Origin: Pseudalkalibacillus hwajinpoensis
Lineage (GTDB): Bacteria; Bacillota; Bacilli; Bacillales; Guptibacillaceae
Length of the DNA: 64,000 nucleotides
Reading direction: 5' to 3'
NCBI RefSeq assembly: GCF_015234585.1
Contig: NZ_JADFCM010000002.1
Span: forward strand, 62,001 to 126,000
The notes beneath the pieces were generated by a model. It did no database searches and was not told the origin of the DNA. It was given only the letters and a program-made list of their open reading frames with translations. The position numbers and the translations under genes are program-made. This document shows, in pieces, positions 34,051 through 42,788 of this stretch (position 1 is the first letter of the stretch; every line of letters begins with the position of its first letter).

Positions 34051-36666
34051 ATAGGTAAGGCTTTGAAATTATCTCCACCTTTTCCCCTGCTCCACACCGT
34101 ACATGAACCTTTCAGCTCATACGGCGTTCCATCTAAATTTATCTAATAGTGATCCTTTCGAGTTTACATAGCTTCCTGAGTTGGTTTAGCTTATATATTT
34201 GTTTTGTGTGAAGGCTAAATCTATTAACATACTTAAATATGGTTTCTTCCTTAATAGCATGTACAGCAACATGAATATCCTTATGAACTATAACGAGATT
34301 ATTAAATTCATCAGTACCACCTAGACCTACAGGTACCTTATGGTGACAATGAACGTCACTAGCTTTTAATGGAATACCAGTTATATGACACTTACCTTTT
34401 TGAGCTGAGTATTTTGATAGTCTATTATCCATATACTCCACACTTCGATTGGTAAGTCTGGATTTCATAAGCTCTGCAACTTCTTTATCCCAATCGAAAT
34501 TTTTCTCGTCTTTATAAGGGTTTAACGACTGTGAGTAGTTAAAGTTATTTGTTGTCTGTACTTGTCCTATAGGAAATAGATAAACCTTTGCTATTCTATA
34601 AGTTTTACGAGTATTTCTATAAAACTTAAGATAAGCGCCCTTTTGCGGGAGGTTTTTAGGAATCCCATATTTTGATATATTCCTTAGCCGATTTTTCAGA
34701 GTGCGTAGAACCCTGTACTCTATGTCACCCATATCTTTAACAATATGAGTAGCATACTTAAAGTTGTTCTGAACACCTAGCACTACTGAATTGTAAAGGT
34801 TAACTTTACTAGCCGTAGGCTGTCTTTGTATGTCATAGATTCTTTCTTTAATCTTTCTGACGATCTGTTTCTTCTTTTCATCATCAATATGAGAGAAAAA
34901 AACGCGCTTATTCTTCTTGATAGCTGTTTTGAATTTATAACCAAGGAAAGTTGATGATTTCTTCCTAAGGTTAATAACCCTAGACTTTTCTGGTGATATT
35001 GCAAGTTTTAGCCTATTATTCAGAAAATCTGTAACAGCATGAAACCACTTTATAGCCGAATCATGGTTATTAGTCATGATCCGAAAGTCGTCAGCGTATC
35101 TCACAATAAATCCTTCTTTGAGCTTAGAGTTACGTCTAAGGTTTACATATTTGGAATAATTAGCAGAGTATTGGTGTTTTGTTTGAAAGGTTTCCCACTG
35201 ATCCGATACCCAATGGTCTAAGTCGTTAAGGACAACATTAGATAATAACGGTGAAAGAATTCCGCCTTGCGGGACTCCTTTAGATGGGATACCTTCTCCT
35301 TTAATAGGAGCTTTTAGCATCTTTCCAATCACCGCAATTACCCTCTTATCTCTAATACCAATATTCCAAATTTGTTTAAGAAGAATCGAGTGATTTACAT
35401 TATCAAAGAAGCCTTTAATATCAATATCTACCGTGTAATGGTATTTATTGATGTTAACTAAGGTTTGTACTCTTGCTACAGCATGTCTGGTAGTTCTTGA
35501 AGGTCTAAATCCATAAGAATGACTATAGAACTTCCCTTCACAAACGGGCTGAAGAACATTCAGAAACATCTGCTGTACAATTCGGTCTTGGAGACACGGA
35601 ATACCTAAAGGTCTTTTTCCTTTTCCATAATTCTTAGGTATCCATACTCTTCTGACTGACTTTGGTACATAATTAAGCACGAGTTTCTTCATATAAATAA
35701 TGAAAGCTTCCTGTTCCTTTTTAGCAAGATCCCAAATTATCTGATCATCAGTACCAGGTGTTTTTGCACCTGTATTGGATTTCACCTGCCGATAGGAAAG
35801 TAAGATATTCTCGTCTGAAATTATTAACTCCATTAAATTCTTGAAGTTTTGAGTTCCCTCACGACTTCTCTGAAATAGATTATTTTGGATTCCAGAAAAG
35901 TCATAGTATTGTTTTTGCCTCTTGGCTACTGTGCTCATTGGTGTAGAAATCAACTCCTTAAGTGATTTCCAACTCACCTTCTTACCCGAAAAATGAGCTA
36001 CAACTCTTACTCGAATGACTATTAGTAAACTTAGACTTGGGTCTATCCCTCCACTATGTTTCCATAGCTTCACCGGTACTGTGACCCTACTTTCACAACC
36101 ACAAACACACTTCGGTGCAATAAAGAACCTTATAGTGACCTCTCCACTGATAGGTGTTTATATAAGAGTTGGTTGCTTACCACGTTCCGATATATCTAGC
36201 TGTGCATATACCCTTAGATGGTTGCTTTACACCTGTGAGCCTTATAACCTCATAGTTGGTTATTCCGATTTTCATAACGAACATTCTTACTCATCGGTAT
36301 CTCACCCTACTTAAGTAGTACGGTAGGTTTCCCAGCCGTTAATCCTCTAGGCGCGTACATTCGCAAACTTCGTCAGTTCCCCACGGAACATTCTCATCTT
36401 AGGTATTTTATAGCGTCCCGACCTATCTCTATCCATGACTTCCTATCAATGATAGTAAGCTTTAGGACAGATTCAGCCGACTTCACCTAGTTCCATACAA
36501 AATGCAAAAAGTTTCTATCAAAACACATGCATGTAGGAGTATCAGACTGTTGGTTTCAGCTCAACATGAAGGCTTTCATTCCCAACATCGATATATCAGT
36601 TGTACCTAGATTAAATTAGGCCACCTATTTCATATCCGCAGATATTTATAAGGTAACGTGTCACAC
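34051..36666 (-). mobile_element. Group II intron
   Basis: 2616 bp. The 5' end reads GTGTGACACG (consensus GTGYG). Near the 3' end is domain V (GCCGTATGAG...TGAAAGG...CATGTACGGTG), then a domain VI-like stem and the end TTACCTAT. Removing it joins exons of 1678 and 1646 nt into 3324 nt, exactly 1108 codons with an open frame across DEIHE-LLLKSG. Positions 36074-36666 hold the 5' RNA domains and no gene. It encodes a full-length reverse transcriptase, so it may still be mobile. Confidence 0.9.
34139..35938 (-). CDS. ltrA: Group II intron reverse transcriptase/maturase (LtrA-like)
   Basis: 599 residues from the ATG at 35938; the longer frame to 36073 has no better start. Reverse transcriptase motifs are complete, with PGTDDQ, LGIPCLQDRIVQ, YGFRPSR, VDIDIKGFFDNV, GVPQGGILSPLLSN and the catalytic FIVRYADDFRI. 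The maturase X domain follows. The C-terminus is an HNH endonuclease (CHITGIPLKASDVHCHHKVP, then GLGGTDEFNNLVIVHKDIH). It helps the intron splice and insert into its DNA target. All key residues are present. Confidence 0.92.
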   Translation of the reverse strand: MSTVAKRQKQYYDFSGIQNNLFQRSREGTQNFKNLMELIISDENILLSYRQVKSNTGAKTPGTDDQIIWDLAKKEQEAFIIYMKKLVLNYVPKSVRRVWIPKNYGKGKRPLGIPCLQDRIVQQMFLNVLQPVCEGKFYSHSYGFRPSRTTRHAVARVQTLVNINKYHYTVDIDIKGFFDNVNHSILLKQIWNIGIRDKRVIAVIGKMLKAPIKGEGIPSKGVPQGGILSPLLSNVVLNDLDHWVSDQWETFQTKHQYSANYSKYVNLRRNSKLKEGFIVRYADDFRIMTNNHDSAIKWFHAVTDFLNNRLKLAISPEKSRVINLRKKSSTFLGYKFKTAIKKNKRVFFSHIDDEKKKQIVRKIKERIYDIQRQPTASKVNLYNSVVLGVQNNFKYATHIVKDMGDIEYRVLRTLKNRLRNISKYGIPKNLPQKGAYLKFYRNTRKTYRIAKVYLFPIGQVQTTNNFNYSQSLNPYKDEKNFDWDKEVAELMKSRLTNRSVEYMDNRLSKYSAQKGKCHITGIPLKASDVHCHHKVPVGLGGTDEFNNLVIVHKDIHVAVHAIKEETIFKYVNRFSLHTKQIYKLNQLRKLCKLERITIR

Positions 36667-38344
36667 ATTCATGAATCTCATCTACTAATGAAATATCGAA
36701 GAAGTTATTCATCTTTCTTCGGATATACTCAATCGTAGCGATTCTCCTTGGCTTACCAGTTGCTTTAGGAATCTCCTGCTGAGTGGATTGTATTTGTTTA
36801 ACTAAGCGTTCATTACCATCCTTCGCAGCATGAATGACTTTCTTTTCGTGCTTGCTCCACTCTTTAAAAGAAGAGTAGCGACTGATAACCTTCTTAGTCC
36901 AAAAACTACTACCACACTCATCACAAAAGGCATTTGCTGGTTGCTTTGAATTATGAATCCTTCTAGAGTTACCAAATTCACCGTGTTTCATAGGACGCTT
37001 GATTGTCTCGGTTACTTCCTCTCCATTTTCTTGCACATTAACACTGGAAGATTCTTTAACCTGGACCAAACCTCCACAATCTGGACAATAGTATCCATCG
37101 CGGTAAGCCTGAGTTCCTGAACTGATTTGCAACTCTGTTTTAACCCGTTTATACTCCGGAACTGCCTCTAAAGCACAATCCCCACGCATAGTAGTAAACG
37201 AAATAACAAAGAAAGTAGGACGCTTGGGTTTCGGACGTCCAGCATTAGTCCATTTCACATGAAAATCAACCAATTGTTTTGTTTGGCTAATGACATGTAC
37301 CTCAGCATTCGGAATGATTTCTTTAATTTCCTCTGGCCATTTCTTTGTAAGGGATGGTGGAACCATCACACAAGAAAAGAAACCGCTTTTTTGTTTTCTT
37401 TGGTAAAATCCATCAGCTAAAGCTACAAGCATACTTGTTTTGCCTGTACTCATCTCCCCTTGTATAATTAAGCTTTTTTGCGTCTCCAGACGTTTTGCAA
37501 CAGCTGTAGCCACATGTCCTTGAACTGGAAAAAGAGGCCTCTTATAAGAATCGAACTGTTCAAGCACCTCATCTTCCATCGGATTATGGGTTGGTTGAAC
37601 TTGTTCTGACACTTTATCAACCATTTGGTCTACAAAGTCCCCCATATAGCCAGTAAGATCCTTAGTTTCTTCTAATGCCTGTCCGGTGCCGCTCTGAGGA
37701 AACGTTAAAGTTCCTTCAGAAATCAATTCCGATACCAGGGTATCTGCCTGCTCTTCTTCTAACATCAGCTTATGAAGCGCGAACCCATCATTGAATAAAG
37801 CGGGATCGCGATAAAAGTCTATCTCTTCAAGAAAGCCGCGCACTTTTAATTCTTCATAGATGCGATTCTTCCACTCGGGAAGGATATGAAGACCAAACTT
37901 TCCTCCGCCAAATATTTGACGAATATCTTCTGCCGGGTCTCCTTCAAAGGAAAGAACATAATCATTATTTCCTAAAAGGCTATCATGAACCATGGCAAGA
38001 GCTTTTCGGTTTTGGTTGATTGTAATAGGGAACTTTTCATAAGCTCCTTTTTCTGCAATCATCTGAAATTCTCTGTTAAATTCATAATCAGTAAGACCCT
38101 TAACTCCATGACCGAAAGATAAACCACTACTACCAATATCAAATGCTGCTTTAATCGATTGTAGTGTAGTATCATTTCCTGAAATAATGGCCATTAGAAT
38201 CTTTGGAAACTGTCCTTCACGTTTTGGTTCTTCCAATGCTAATGCATAGCAGAAGGCATTCTGCCAGCTCTGATCCAGGTATACTTCCAACATCTTCGGT
38301 TGTTCATGTGTCTCTTCAATAGCATTCCAATCAATCGCGCTCAT
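36667..38344 (-). CDS. SNF2/DEAD-type helicase, 5' exon
   Basis: First exon. The N-terminal 270 residues are family-specific. Walker A is IIQGEMSTGKTSMLVALADG near residue 295. A zinc-binding insert with two CxxC pairs (YCPDCG and FCDECG) follows. The exon ends at the Walker B box ISLVDEIHE. The intron begins one base into the next codon; unspliced reading adds a nonsense tail after HEC. AAGGGAG precedes the ATG. A hairpin leader sits just upstream. Without splicing the helicase would be inactive. Confidence 0.8.
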
Positions 38345-38353
38345 ATAACTCCC

Positions 38354-38412
38354 TTATCGAAAGGAAGGTGAATGAGCATCACCTATCCTTGAGATAGGGA
38401 ACACCTCCCTTT
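38354..38412 (-). promoter_or_regulatory. Leader with nested hairpin and possible 16-codon leader peptide
   Basis: On the minus strand TTTAAAGGGAGGTGTTCCC (38396-38414) resembles the shared leader motif. It would allow a GTG start at 38404 for a 16-codon peptide (MFPISRIGDAHSPSFR) whose TAA lies 10 bp before the helicase ATG. The same bases form a hairpin, AAAGGGAGGTG pairing with CACCTTCCTTT (38360-38412, one mismatch) with an inner CCTATC/GATAGG stem. This could couple helicase translation to the leader. Confidence 0.4.
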
Positions 38413-38460
38413 AAATGTTGATTATTGTAATCACGTTGTTAACTTGTAATATCCTTCAAA

Positions 38461-39330
38461 TTAAGCAGGGACTGATTCCATCTTCTCTGCTTTTTCTTTT
38501 TCCTCGAGCTCCTCAAATTCTTCAATAATCTTCTTTGCAGTATCACAAATCTGAGAGCCGTACTTTAGTAAGGTTTCTTGTTCACCATTCGCCCAGCCTT
38601 TCACATAGCGAAACGAATAATCAGAGGTATCAAGATTGAAATAGGAACAAACGACGAATGCTGTTCCTTCAGCCACAACCTCTTTTTCCGTTCTTGATGA
38701 ACTTCGATCATAGCGATGTACTTTTGAATGAACTAACTCATGTACCAATGTTTTGCATCGGTGATTCATTGGAACCTTATCCGACACCACAATACGATGT
38801 TCGGAAGGTACATAGTAGCCATAAGCATCATCTGAATTGCCGTACTTAATTGGACAATTATCTTTTTCAGCAATCGCCTCAGCCCAGCCAATGATTTGGC
38901 GGGCTTCCATACAATCACCATCTACCTCAATTTTGATACGCTCGATAGGTAAAGGTTCACCTTCAGTCTGCGAAACATCAAATACAGGTACAGGGATAAA
39001 TCCAGTAAGCCTATTTTCGTCTTCCTCATCCTTCTTAAATCGAGGAGCTAAAATTCTTAAGCTCTTGGATCCTTTCTTTACTTTCCTACCAAGTGTATTC
39101 CAATGCTTAAATGAAGCTAAAAAGCGTGCTTCAGGTAGTTGAGCTTTAGCAAGAATCAAATTTCTAAACGAATAGGAAGGCATAATTGCTTTCATTTCCA
39201 AATAGGCTTTGAATTCGTCAGGCGTATATGAAAACTCTGCAACACCAATCTCCAATTTTTCGTTCAGCTCTTTAATTCTCTCTTCTCTAGTTTGTTCACC
39301 CATTTTTGTCTTCCAACGTTTTGTCGTCAA
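38461..39330 (-). CDS. ArdC-like antirestriction / ssDNA-binding metallopeptidase-fold protein
   Basis: About 289 residues. The N-terminal part (YSFRNLILAKAQLPEARFLA, then KHWNTLGRKVKKGSKSLRIL) matches the ArdC single-strand DNA-binding domain. The C-terminal part has the zinc HExxH motif (KTLVHELVHSKVHRY) of the ImmA/IrrE-like fold, with a downstream Glu (EKEVVAEGTAFVVC). ArdC proteins shield incoming plasmid DNA from restriction. The TTG at 39330 is placed 6 bp after GAGAGGGTG; the GTG at 39339 is inside that site. It is the gene closest to the putative origin, as expected for early expression on entry. Confidence 0.75.
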   Translation of the reverse strand: MTTKRWKTKMGEQTREERIKELNEKLEIGVAEFSYTPDEFKAYLEMKAIMPSYSFRNLILAKAQLPEARFLASFKHWNTLGRKVKKGSKSLRILAPRFKKDEEDENRLTGFIPVPVFDVSQTEGEPLPIERIKIEVDGDCMEARQIIGWAEAIAEKDNCPIKYGNSDDAYGYYVPSEHRIVVSDKVPMNHRCKTLVHELVHSKVHRYDRSSSRTEKEVVAEGTAFVVCSYFNLDTSDYSFRYVKGWANGEQETLLKYGSQICDTAKKIIEEFEELEEKEKAEKMESVPA

Positions 39331-39332
39331 AA

Positions 39333-39411
39333 GAAACACCCTCTCTTAAAGTTTTATCTATATAAAAAACGAGAACGATAGACTCCTGGCAGGAATCTTT
39401 CATTCTCGTTT
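39333..39411 (-). promoter_or_regulatory. Attenuator-like hairpin plus shared leader motif
   Basis: CTTTAAGAGAGGGTGTTTC (39333-39354) covers the ribosome site. Immediately upstream is a hairpin with stem AAACGAGAA / TTCTCGTTT (39403-39411 and 39367-39375) and inner TCCTG/CAGGA, followed by six T on the minus strand, a full intrinsic terminator. No promoter fits between it and the gene. Confidence 0.65.
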
Positions 39412-39444
39412 GGACATGCACAAAGATTTATATGAACACAAAAA

Positions 39445-39507
39445 AACCTTTGAGTTTAATAGATAAATAAGCACACATAGAGCGCTTATTTCTATAACCC
39501 AAAGGTT
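39445..39507 (-). terminator. Large nested hairpin with T run
   Basis: Outer stem AACCTTTG / CAAAGGTT and inner AAATAAGC / GCTTATTT. On the minus strand it ends in TTTTTTT (39440s), a strong terminator shape, and a T run is also present on the plus strand. An element GGATTAGCGGTAACTAT (39523-39537 area, minus strand) lies just upstream and recurs upstream of the 51153 gene. Confidence 0.6.
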
Positions 39508-39720
39508 AGTGTCTTTTTTATAGTTACCGCTAATCCTCTAATGGATCGCACAAAATTTAAAATAAAATCAATATATGGGTATTATACCTTTGATATTGGA
39601 AATCTACAAGTCAAATAAACATCCATAATAGATTAATTCTATAGTTATCTTTAGACTCACTTCGTAATAAATATACTTCGTAATCCATACCTTGTAATAC
39701 ATAAAGATAGTAATACATTG

Positions 39721-39985
39721 GGTAAAATAATTTTACCACCCTGATAAAATAATTTTATTACCCCTCATAAAATTATTTTACTACCCCTGGTAAAATAATT
39801 TTACCGGGGAACATACATTCTAGGGGGTGAAATTATTTTACCACCCCCCTAAATCTATTTTACTGGGTTTTTATCCATATTTAAGGTAATAAACCCAGTA
39901 AAATAATTTTACTACCCCCCTGGTAAAATTATTTTACCCCCCCTAAATTTATTTTTTCATATATTTTGTGGATAATTGTGGATAC
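39721..39985. other. Putative replication origin: palindromic iterons and DnaA boxes
   Basis: Eight or nine copies of a near-palindrome TAAAATAATTTTA, usually bordered by CCCC tracts, at about 39721, 39743, 39766, 39789, 39828, 39849, 39897, 39922 and 39942. They are followed by two close DnaA boxes, TGTGGATAA (39967-39975, exact) and TGTGGATAC (39977-39985). The neighbouring DNA is AT-rich. Shorter direct repeats (CTTCGTAAT) lie at 39661-39690. The adjacent gene encodes a DnaA-like initiator candidate. Together this is the pattern of an iteron-type plasmid origin. Confidence 0.75.
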
Positions 39986-40060
39986 CTATACATGTTAGCT
40001 GCGTCACTTTAATTTTGAGTTTAACTTGAACTTGACCCTTTCTTTATCAAATCCAAATAA

Positions 40061-40096
40061 AATAAGGCAAGGAGTGTGCTCACTCCTTGCCTTATT
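40061..40096 (-). terminator. Terminator of the initiator gene
   Basis: Perfect 16-bp stem AATAAGGCAAGGAGTG / CACTCCTTGCCTTATT with a 4-nt loop, just after the initiator stop on the minus strand. Confidence 0.8.
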
Positions 40097-40145
40097 ACTA
40101 CGTATAGATAATCTATGAGAAATCTCTTTCTTGTTCTCAGGCGTT

Positions 40146-41192
40146 CTACTGGAAACCGTTATTTATTTGTTTTTCGTAGATATCAAACTGTAATTCGGAA
40201 CACTTGAGGCTCTGCTCCTCCATCACTTTAAGAATCATTGATGAATACCTTGATTCAACCCATTCACAAACGAATTGATTAGGAAGCGTAATAAGCCAAC
40301 TATGATTTTCATCAGTATAGGCAACTGATTTACTCAACCATGTTTCAAAGGAAGGTTTACTGATATGTTCTGAAATGACATTGAGCACGTTCTTCCAGGC
40401 GTCTTCTTCTAGAATAGTCATTTTCTTTTTAGCTGAACGATACTCTTCATCGTAATCCTCCAACTGGTCTATCTCTTCTTTTAGAACACCTGTAGGATTC
40501 TTAACGCTAATAACCTCATTACGCAGTTGCTCATACACATCATGGTAGTTATGACTTAAATCAAACTCAAGCTTACTTTCCCTCTTGATCTTTCTTAGGA
40601 AACGATCATGCTCTTTCCTAAGAGATTTAGGAAGTTCATTATACTGATTACGCGAAATGAGCGGGAGTGTTTGCCTTACTTTAACAAGTATAGTTCCGCT
40701 CTTTCTTTCATCATCATCTTGCTCTCTCCAAAAGCGAATAATAAAGCCTGCTTTTTCAAGGATCTCTAAATATTTCCGCACTGTTGGTCTGCTACTGGTT
40801 AATTGTTTAGAAAGCGTATCTAAACTAATCCATGTATAGTCTTTATCCCAACAATAGCTTAATAGAAGAATATATGTATACGAAACGATTCCACCACACT
40901 TGGAATCAAAACTTGGTCCCCAAAAACGCATAAGATAATTATTGACGATCGTCTTATTACCGTTCATGTCAGGGAGCAACTTCGCGTGACTTTCAAGATC
41001 AAATCTTAGGATTGAATCTTCACTATAATACTCTTTCTTTGATTGCCTTACAGGGACCTTTTTCTCTTGTACACCGTGTTTACGTTGATATTTTCGAGTT
41101 ACTTCATTTACAACGTCAGATTCAACTAATCTGTAATATCGGTATTTTGTTGCTTCTCCAGTTTCTAGCCTTTTTTCATCTTGATAATCCAT
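40146..41192 (-). CDS. Plasmid replication initiator candidate (winged helix + DnaA domain I)
   Basis: About 348 residues. A winged-helix unit lies near 95-150 (WISLDTLSKQLTSSRPTVRK, then LEILEKAGFIIRF), as in RepA/DnaD-type initiators. The last 90 residues (AWKNVLNVISEHISKPSFET, LITLPNQFVCEWVESRYSSM) closely match DnaA domain I, the part that recruits DnaB helicase or its loader. So it can plausibly bind the iterons and load the replisome. AAGGGGA supports the ATG at 41192. An antisense RNA candidate faces its leader. It is not a standard RepA_N that I can name. Confidence 0.72.
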   Translation of the reverse strand: MDYQDEKRLETGEATKYRYYRLVESDVVNEVTRKYQRKHGVQEKKVPVRQSKKEYYSEDSILRFDLESHAKLLPDMNGNKTIVNNYLMRFWGPSFDSKCGGIVSYTYILLLSYCWDKDYTWISLDTLSKQLTSSRPTVRKYLEILEKAGFIIRFWREQDDDERKSGTILVKVRQTLPLISRNQYNELPKSLRKEHDRFLRKIKRESKLEFDLSHNYHDVYEQLRNEVISVKNPTGVLKEEIDQLEDYDEEYRSAKKKMTILEEDAWKNVLNVISEHISKPSFETWLSKSVAYTDENHSWLITLPNQFVCEWVESRYSSMILKVMEEQSLKCSELQFDIYEKQINNGFQ

Positions 41193-41194
41193 GT

Positions 41195-41386
41195 TCATTC
41201 CCCTTCTTTTCCACCTTGAAGGGTTGCAAAAAAGAGGGACTTCACTTGTAAAAATTTATTGGTTTGTGATAGAATCATCCTATAAACAAATACTTGTGAA
41301 AATCCCCGCCTCTCCATTTCATTTAATCTTTCAGCGGCCAAACTGTCGAGATTAAATGAAACCCTGGTGGGTTTTTTTATGTGCAA
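41195..41386 (-). CDS. Possible ribbon-helix-helix leader protein
   Basis: 63 codons from a TTG without a visible ribosome site; its end overlaps the initiator start region. The N-terminus (TRVSFNLDSLAAERLNEMER) resembles ribbon-helix-helix repressors of the CopG type. But a perfect 13-bp inverted repeat lies inside the coding part, and the opposite strand looks like an antisense RNA gene. The ORF may therefore be incidental. Confidence 0.3.
   Translation of the reverse strand: MHIKKPTRVSFNLDSLAAERLNEMERRGFSQVFVYRMILSQTNKFLQVKSLFFATLQGGKEGE
41282..41379 (+). ncRNA. Candidate antisense RNA controlling the initiator
   Basis: On the plus strand, a promoter-like TTGTAA-N18-TAGAAT (41246-41275) precedes a region with a perfect 13-bp hairpin TTTCATTTAATCT / AGATTAAATGAAA (41317-41361). 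A terminator ACCC-TGGT-GGGT plus seven T follows, ending near 41379. The roughly 98-nt RNA would be complementary to the leader of the initiator mRNA, the arrangement used for copy control by many Gram-positive plasmids. Confidence 0.5.
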
Positions 41387-41493
41387 TTTTGTCTCTAATA
41401 GAATAATAGAAAGTTCTTCCTTCTGCTCTATTCTTTATGGTAGCAGATTGGAGATTAAAATTCTATATTTCACTGGCCAAGAGACAATGTTTT

Positions 41494-41628
41494 TTAAGCT
41501 AATTGTGAAACAAATGCAATGACAGCACCCATAAAAATCGCACCGACTGGAATGAGCGAATAACCTATTTGCTTGTTTCGGTCTTTTCTTGCTTTAATTT
41601 CTTCTGGTGTAATCCATTCACGATTCAT
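41494..41628 (-). CDS. Small membrane protein, paralogue of the 22739 gene
   Basis: 44 residues: charged N-terminus (NREWITPEEIKARKDRNKQI) and one membrane segment (LIPVGAIFMGAVIAFVSQLA). It matches the product of 22739-22876 in plan and sequence. GGGAGGAAAA precedes the ATG. A strong terminator-like hairpin lies 22 bp upstream of the start, with no room for a promoter in between. Confidence 0.6.
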   Translation of the reverse strand: MNREWITPEEIKARKDRNKQIGYSLIPVGAIFMGAVIAFVSQLA

Positions 41629-41649
41629 AATTTTCCTCCCTACACAAAA

Positions 41650-41698
41650 ATCCCCACAACAAAAATGACCGTCTATGCGGCGTTTTTGTTGTGAGGAT
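41650..41698 (-). terminator. Hairpin directly upstream of small membrane gene
   Basis: 16-bp stem, ATCCTCACAACAAAAA on the 5' side and TTTTTGTTGTGGGGAT on the 3' side with one G-T pair, loop 17 nt, then TTTTTGTG on the minus strand. It acts either as terminator of the Cys-rich gene or as an attenuator of the small membrane gene. Confidence 0.65.
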
Positions 41699-41758
41699 CT
41701 CTCAGCTACTTAATTTTATTTGTCTATCATTATATCATGAGATTGAAAAATTACAATA

Positions 41759-41920
41759 TTAGTCAAAGCTACCCAAGGCGGTATTAAACCACCTTAATCC
41801 ACCAAACTCACAAGCACAAACGGCTCTACAGCATTCATTTGTACAGATTAATAGAGCTGGGTTTTGTTTTTCACAATCTCCTATCAAGCACATCTTATAG
41901 TGGCAGTACTTACACTGCAA
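41759..41920 (-). CDS. Cys-rich 53-residue protein
   Basis: TTG start with a perfect AGGAGGAG site. The product has nine Cys in 37 residues (QCKYCHYKMCLIGDCEK, then ICTNECCRAVCACEFGG), suggesting one or two zinc-binding units or a disulfide-rich fold. There is no signal peptide, so a zinc-binding cytoplasmic protein is more likely. Too short to place in a family by eye. Confidence 0.55.
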   Translation of the reverse strand: MQCKYCHYKMCLIGDCEKQNPALLICTNECCRAVCACEFGGLRWFNTALGSFD

Positions 41921-42120
41921 ATCGGCTCCTCCTTATTAATAGTTCAGGAACGAAGATGAATATACCATAATATAAATTTATTTCCAAATGAAAAGCCAAT
42001 CGTAATTTTATAAATTTCTTATGCAGATATGTTCAGTAGTTGTATAGGTGAAAATGAAAGGGTAAAAGCGGATGTAAATCACATCTAAAATTAACCCTTC
42101 GTATAAAAGGAGGAAATATA

Positions 42121-42759
42121 ATGAATGAATTCGAAATGATTCCGTATGACTACTTAGCCATCCAACATTGGATTGAGTTAGAAGATGAAAAAGAACAAAT
42201 GGACATTTATGATCTGAGCCATTACGAAAGTCGCGATGAACTTTTTGAGGAATCAACTAGATATCTAGATAAATTATGGATGGGGGAACCAATAAGTAAA
42301 CCTAAACCAAGACGGAGTTCTTATATGGAGGTCTTGAATGGCTTTACTGCGAAATCTAACTTAAAGGAAGAATACCTCGTGAATAAGAAGGAAAAGTCTA
42401 GGGATAGAACACTAAGTGAAGAATTGAAAAGTCTTTATAATTTCACCTGTCAAATTTGTGCTACACGTGTAGAAACAGGAATTGATAAATATTATTGTGA
42501 AACTCACCATATCCATCCAAGGGGGGTAAATGGACCTAATGGGAATTCCGGCCCTGATATTCAAGAGAATATGATTTGTTTGTGTTCTAACTGTCATGAT
42601 CAATTTGATGCTGGGGCTATCACTATTAATTTGAAAACTAAAAGCGTGATACATAAAAATAAAATTAATGAGATGAACAATTATGTTGTAACCATGAAAC
42701 ATAGTATTTCAGAGGAATATATCGATTTTCATAACAAGTACTTTGGTTTCGCAAACTAA
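42121..42759 (+). CDS. HNH endonuclease
   Basis: 212 residues. The C-terminal half is a standard HNH nuclease: FTCQICATR (first zinc Cys pair), ETHHIHPRG (HH catalytic), PDIQENMICLCSNCHDQFD (Asn, second Cys pair, final His). The N-terminal 90 residues are acidic and unassigned. AGGAGG precedes the ATG. A hairpin (AAGGGT...ACCCTT around a GATGT/ACATC stem) covers its leader at 42057-42100. It is a lone plus-strand gene inside a minus-strand block: a homing-type nuclease, or a restriction-like effector acting on foreign DNA. Confidence 0.8.
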   Translation: MNEFEMIPYDYLAIQHWIELEDEKEQMDIYDLSHYESRDELFEESTRYLDKLWMGEPISKPKPRRSSYMEVLNGFTAKSNLKEEYLVNKKEKSRDRTLSEELKSLYNFTCQICATRVETGIDKYYCETHHIHPRGVNGPNGNSGPDIQENMICLCSNCHDQFDAGAITINLKTKSVIHKNKINEMNNYVVTMKHSISEEYIDFHNKYFGFAN

Positions 42760-42788
42760 GGAATCCTAATCTATATTAGCCCGTTTAA

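Noticed and set aside
34051..34078. ATG at 34078 as start of an independent helicase half
   Set aside because: The ATG falls in the intron's domain VI region. The exon frames join exactly, so the half gene is an exon.
39331..39339. GTG at 39339 (and GTG at 8841) as gene starts
   Set aside because: Both GTG codons are part of the GAGAGGGTG ribosome site itself. Starts 9 bp further fit the spacing.
39721..39960. Palindromic repeats as a CRISPR array
   Set aside because: The repeats are only 13-17 bp, irregularly spaced, AT-rich palindromes with C tracts, and no cas gene is present. Iterons fit better.
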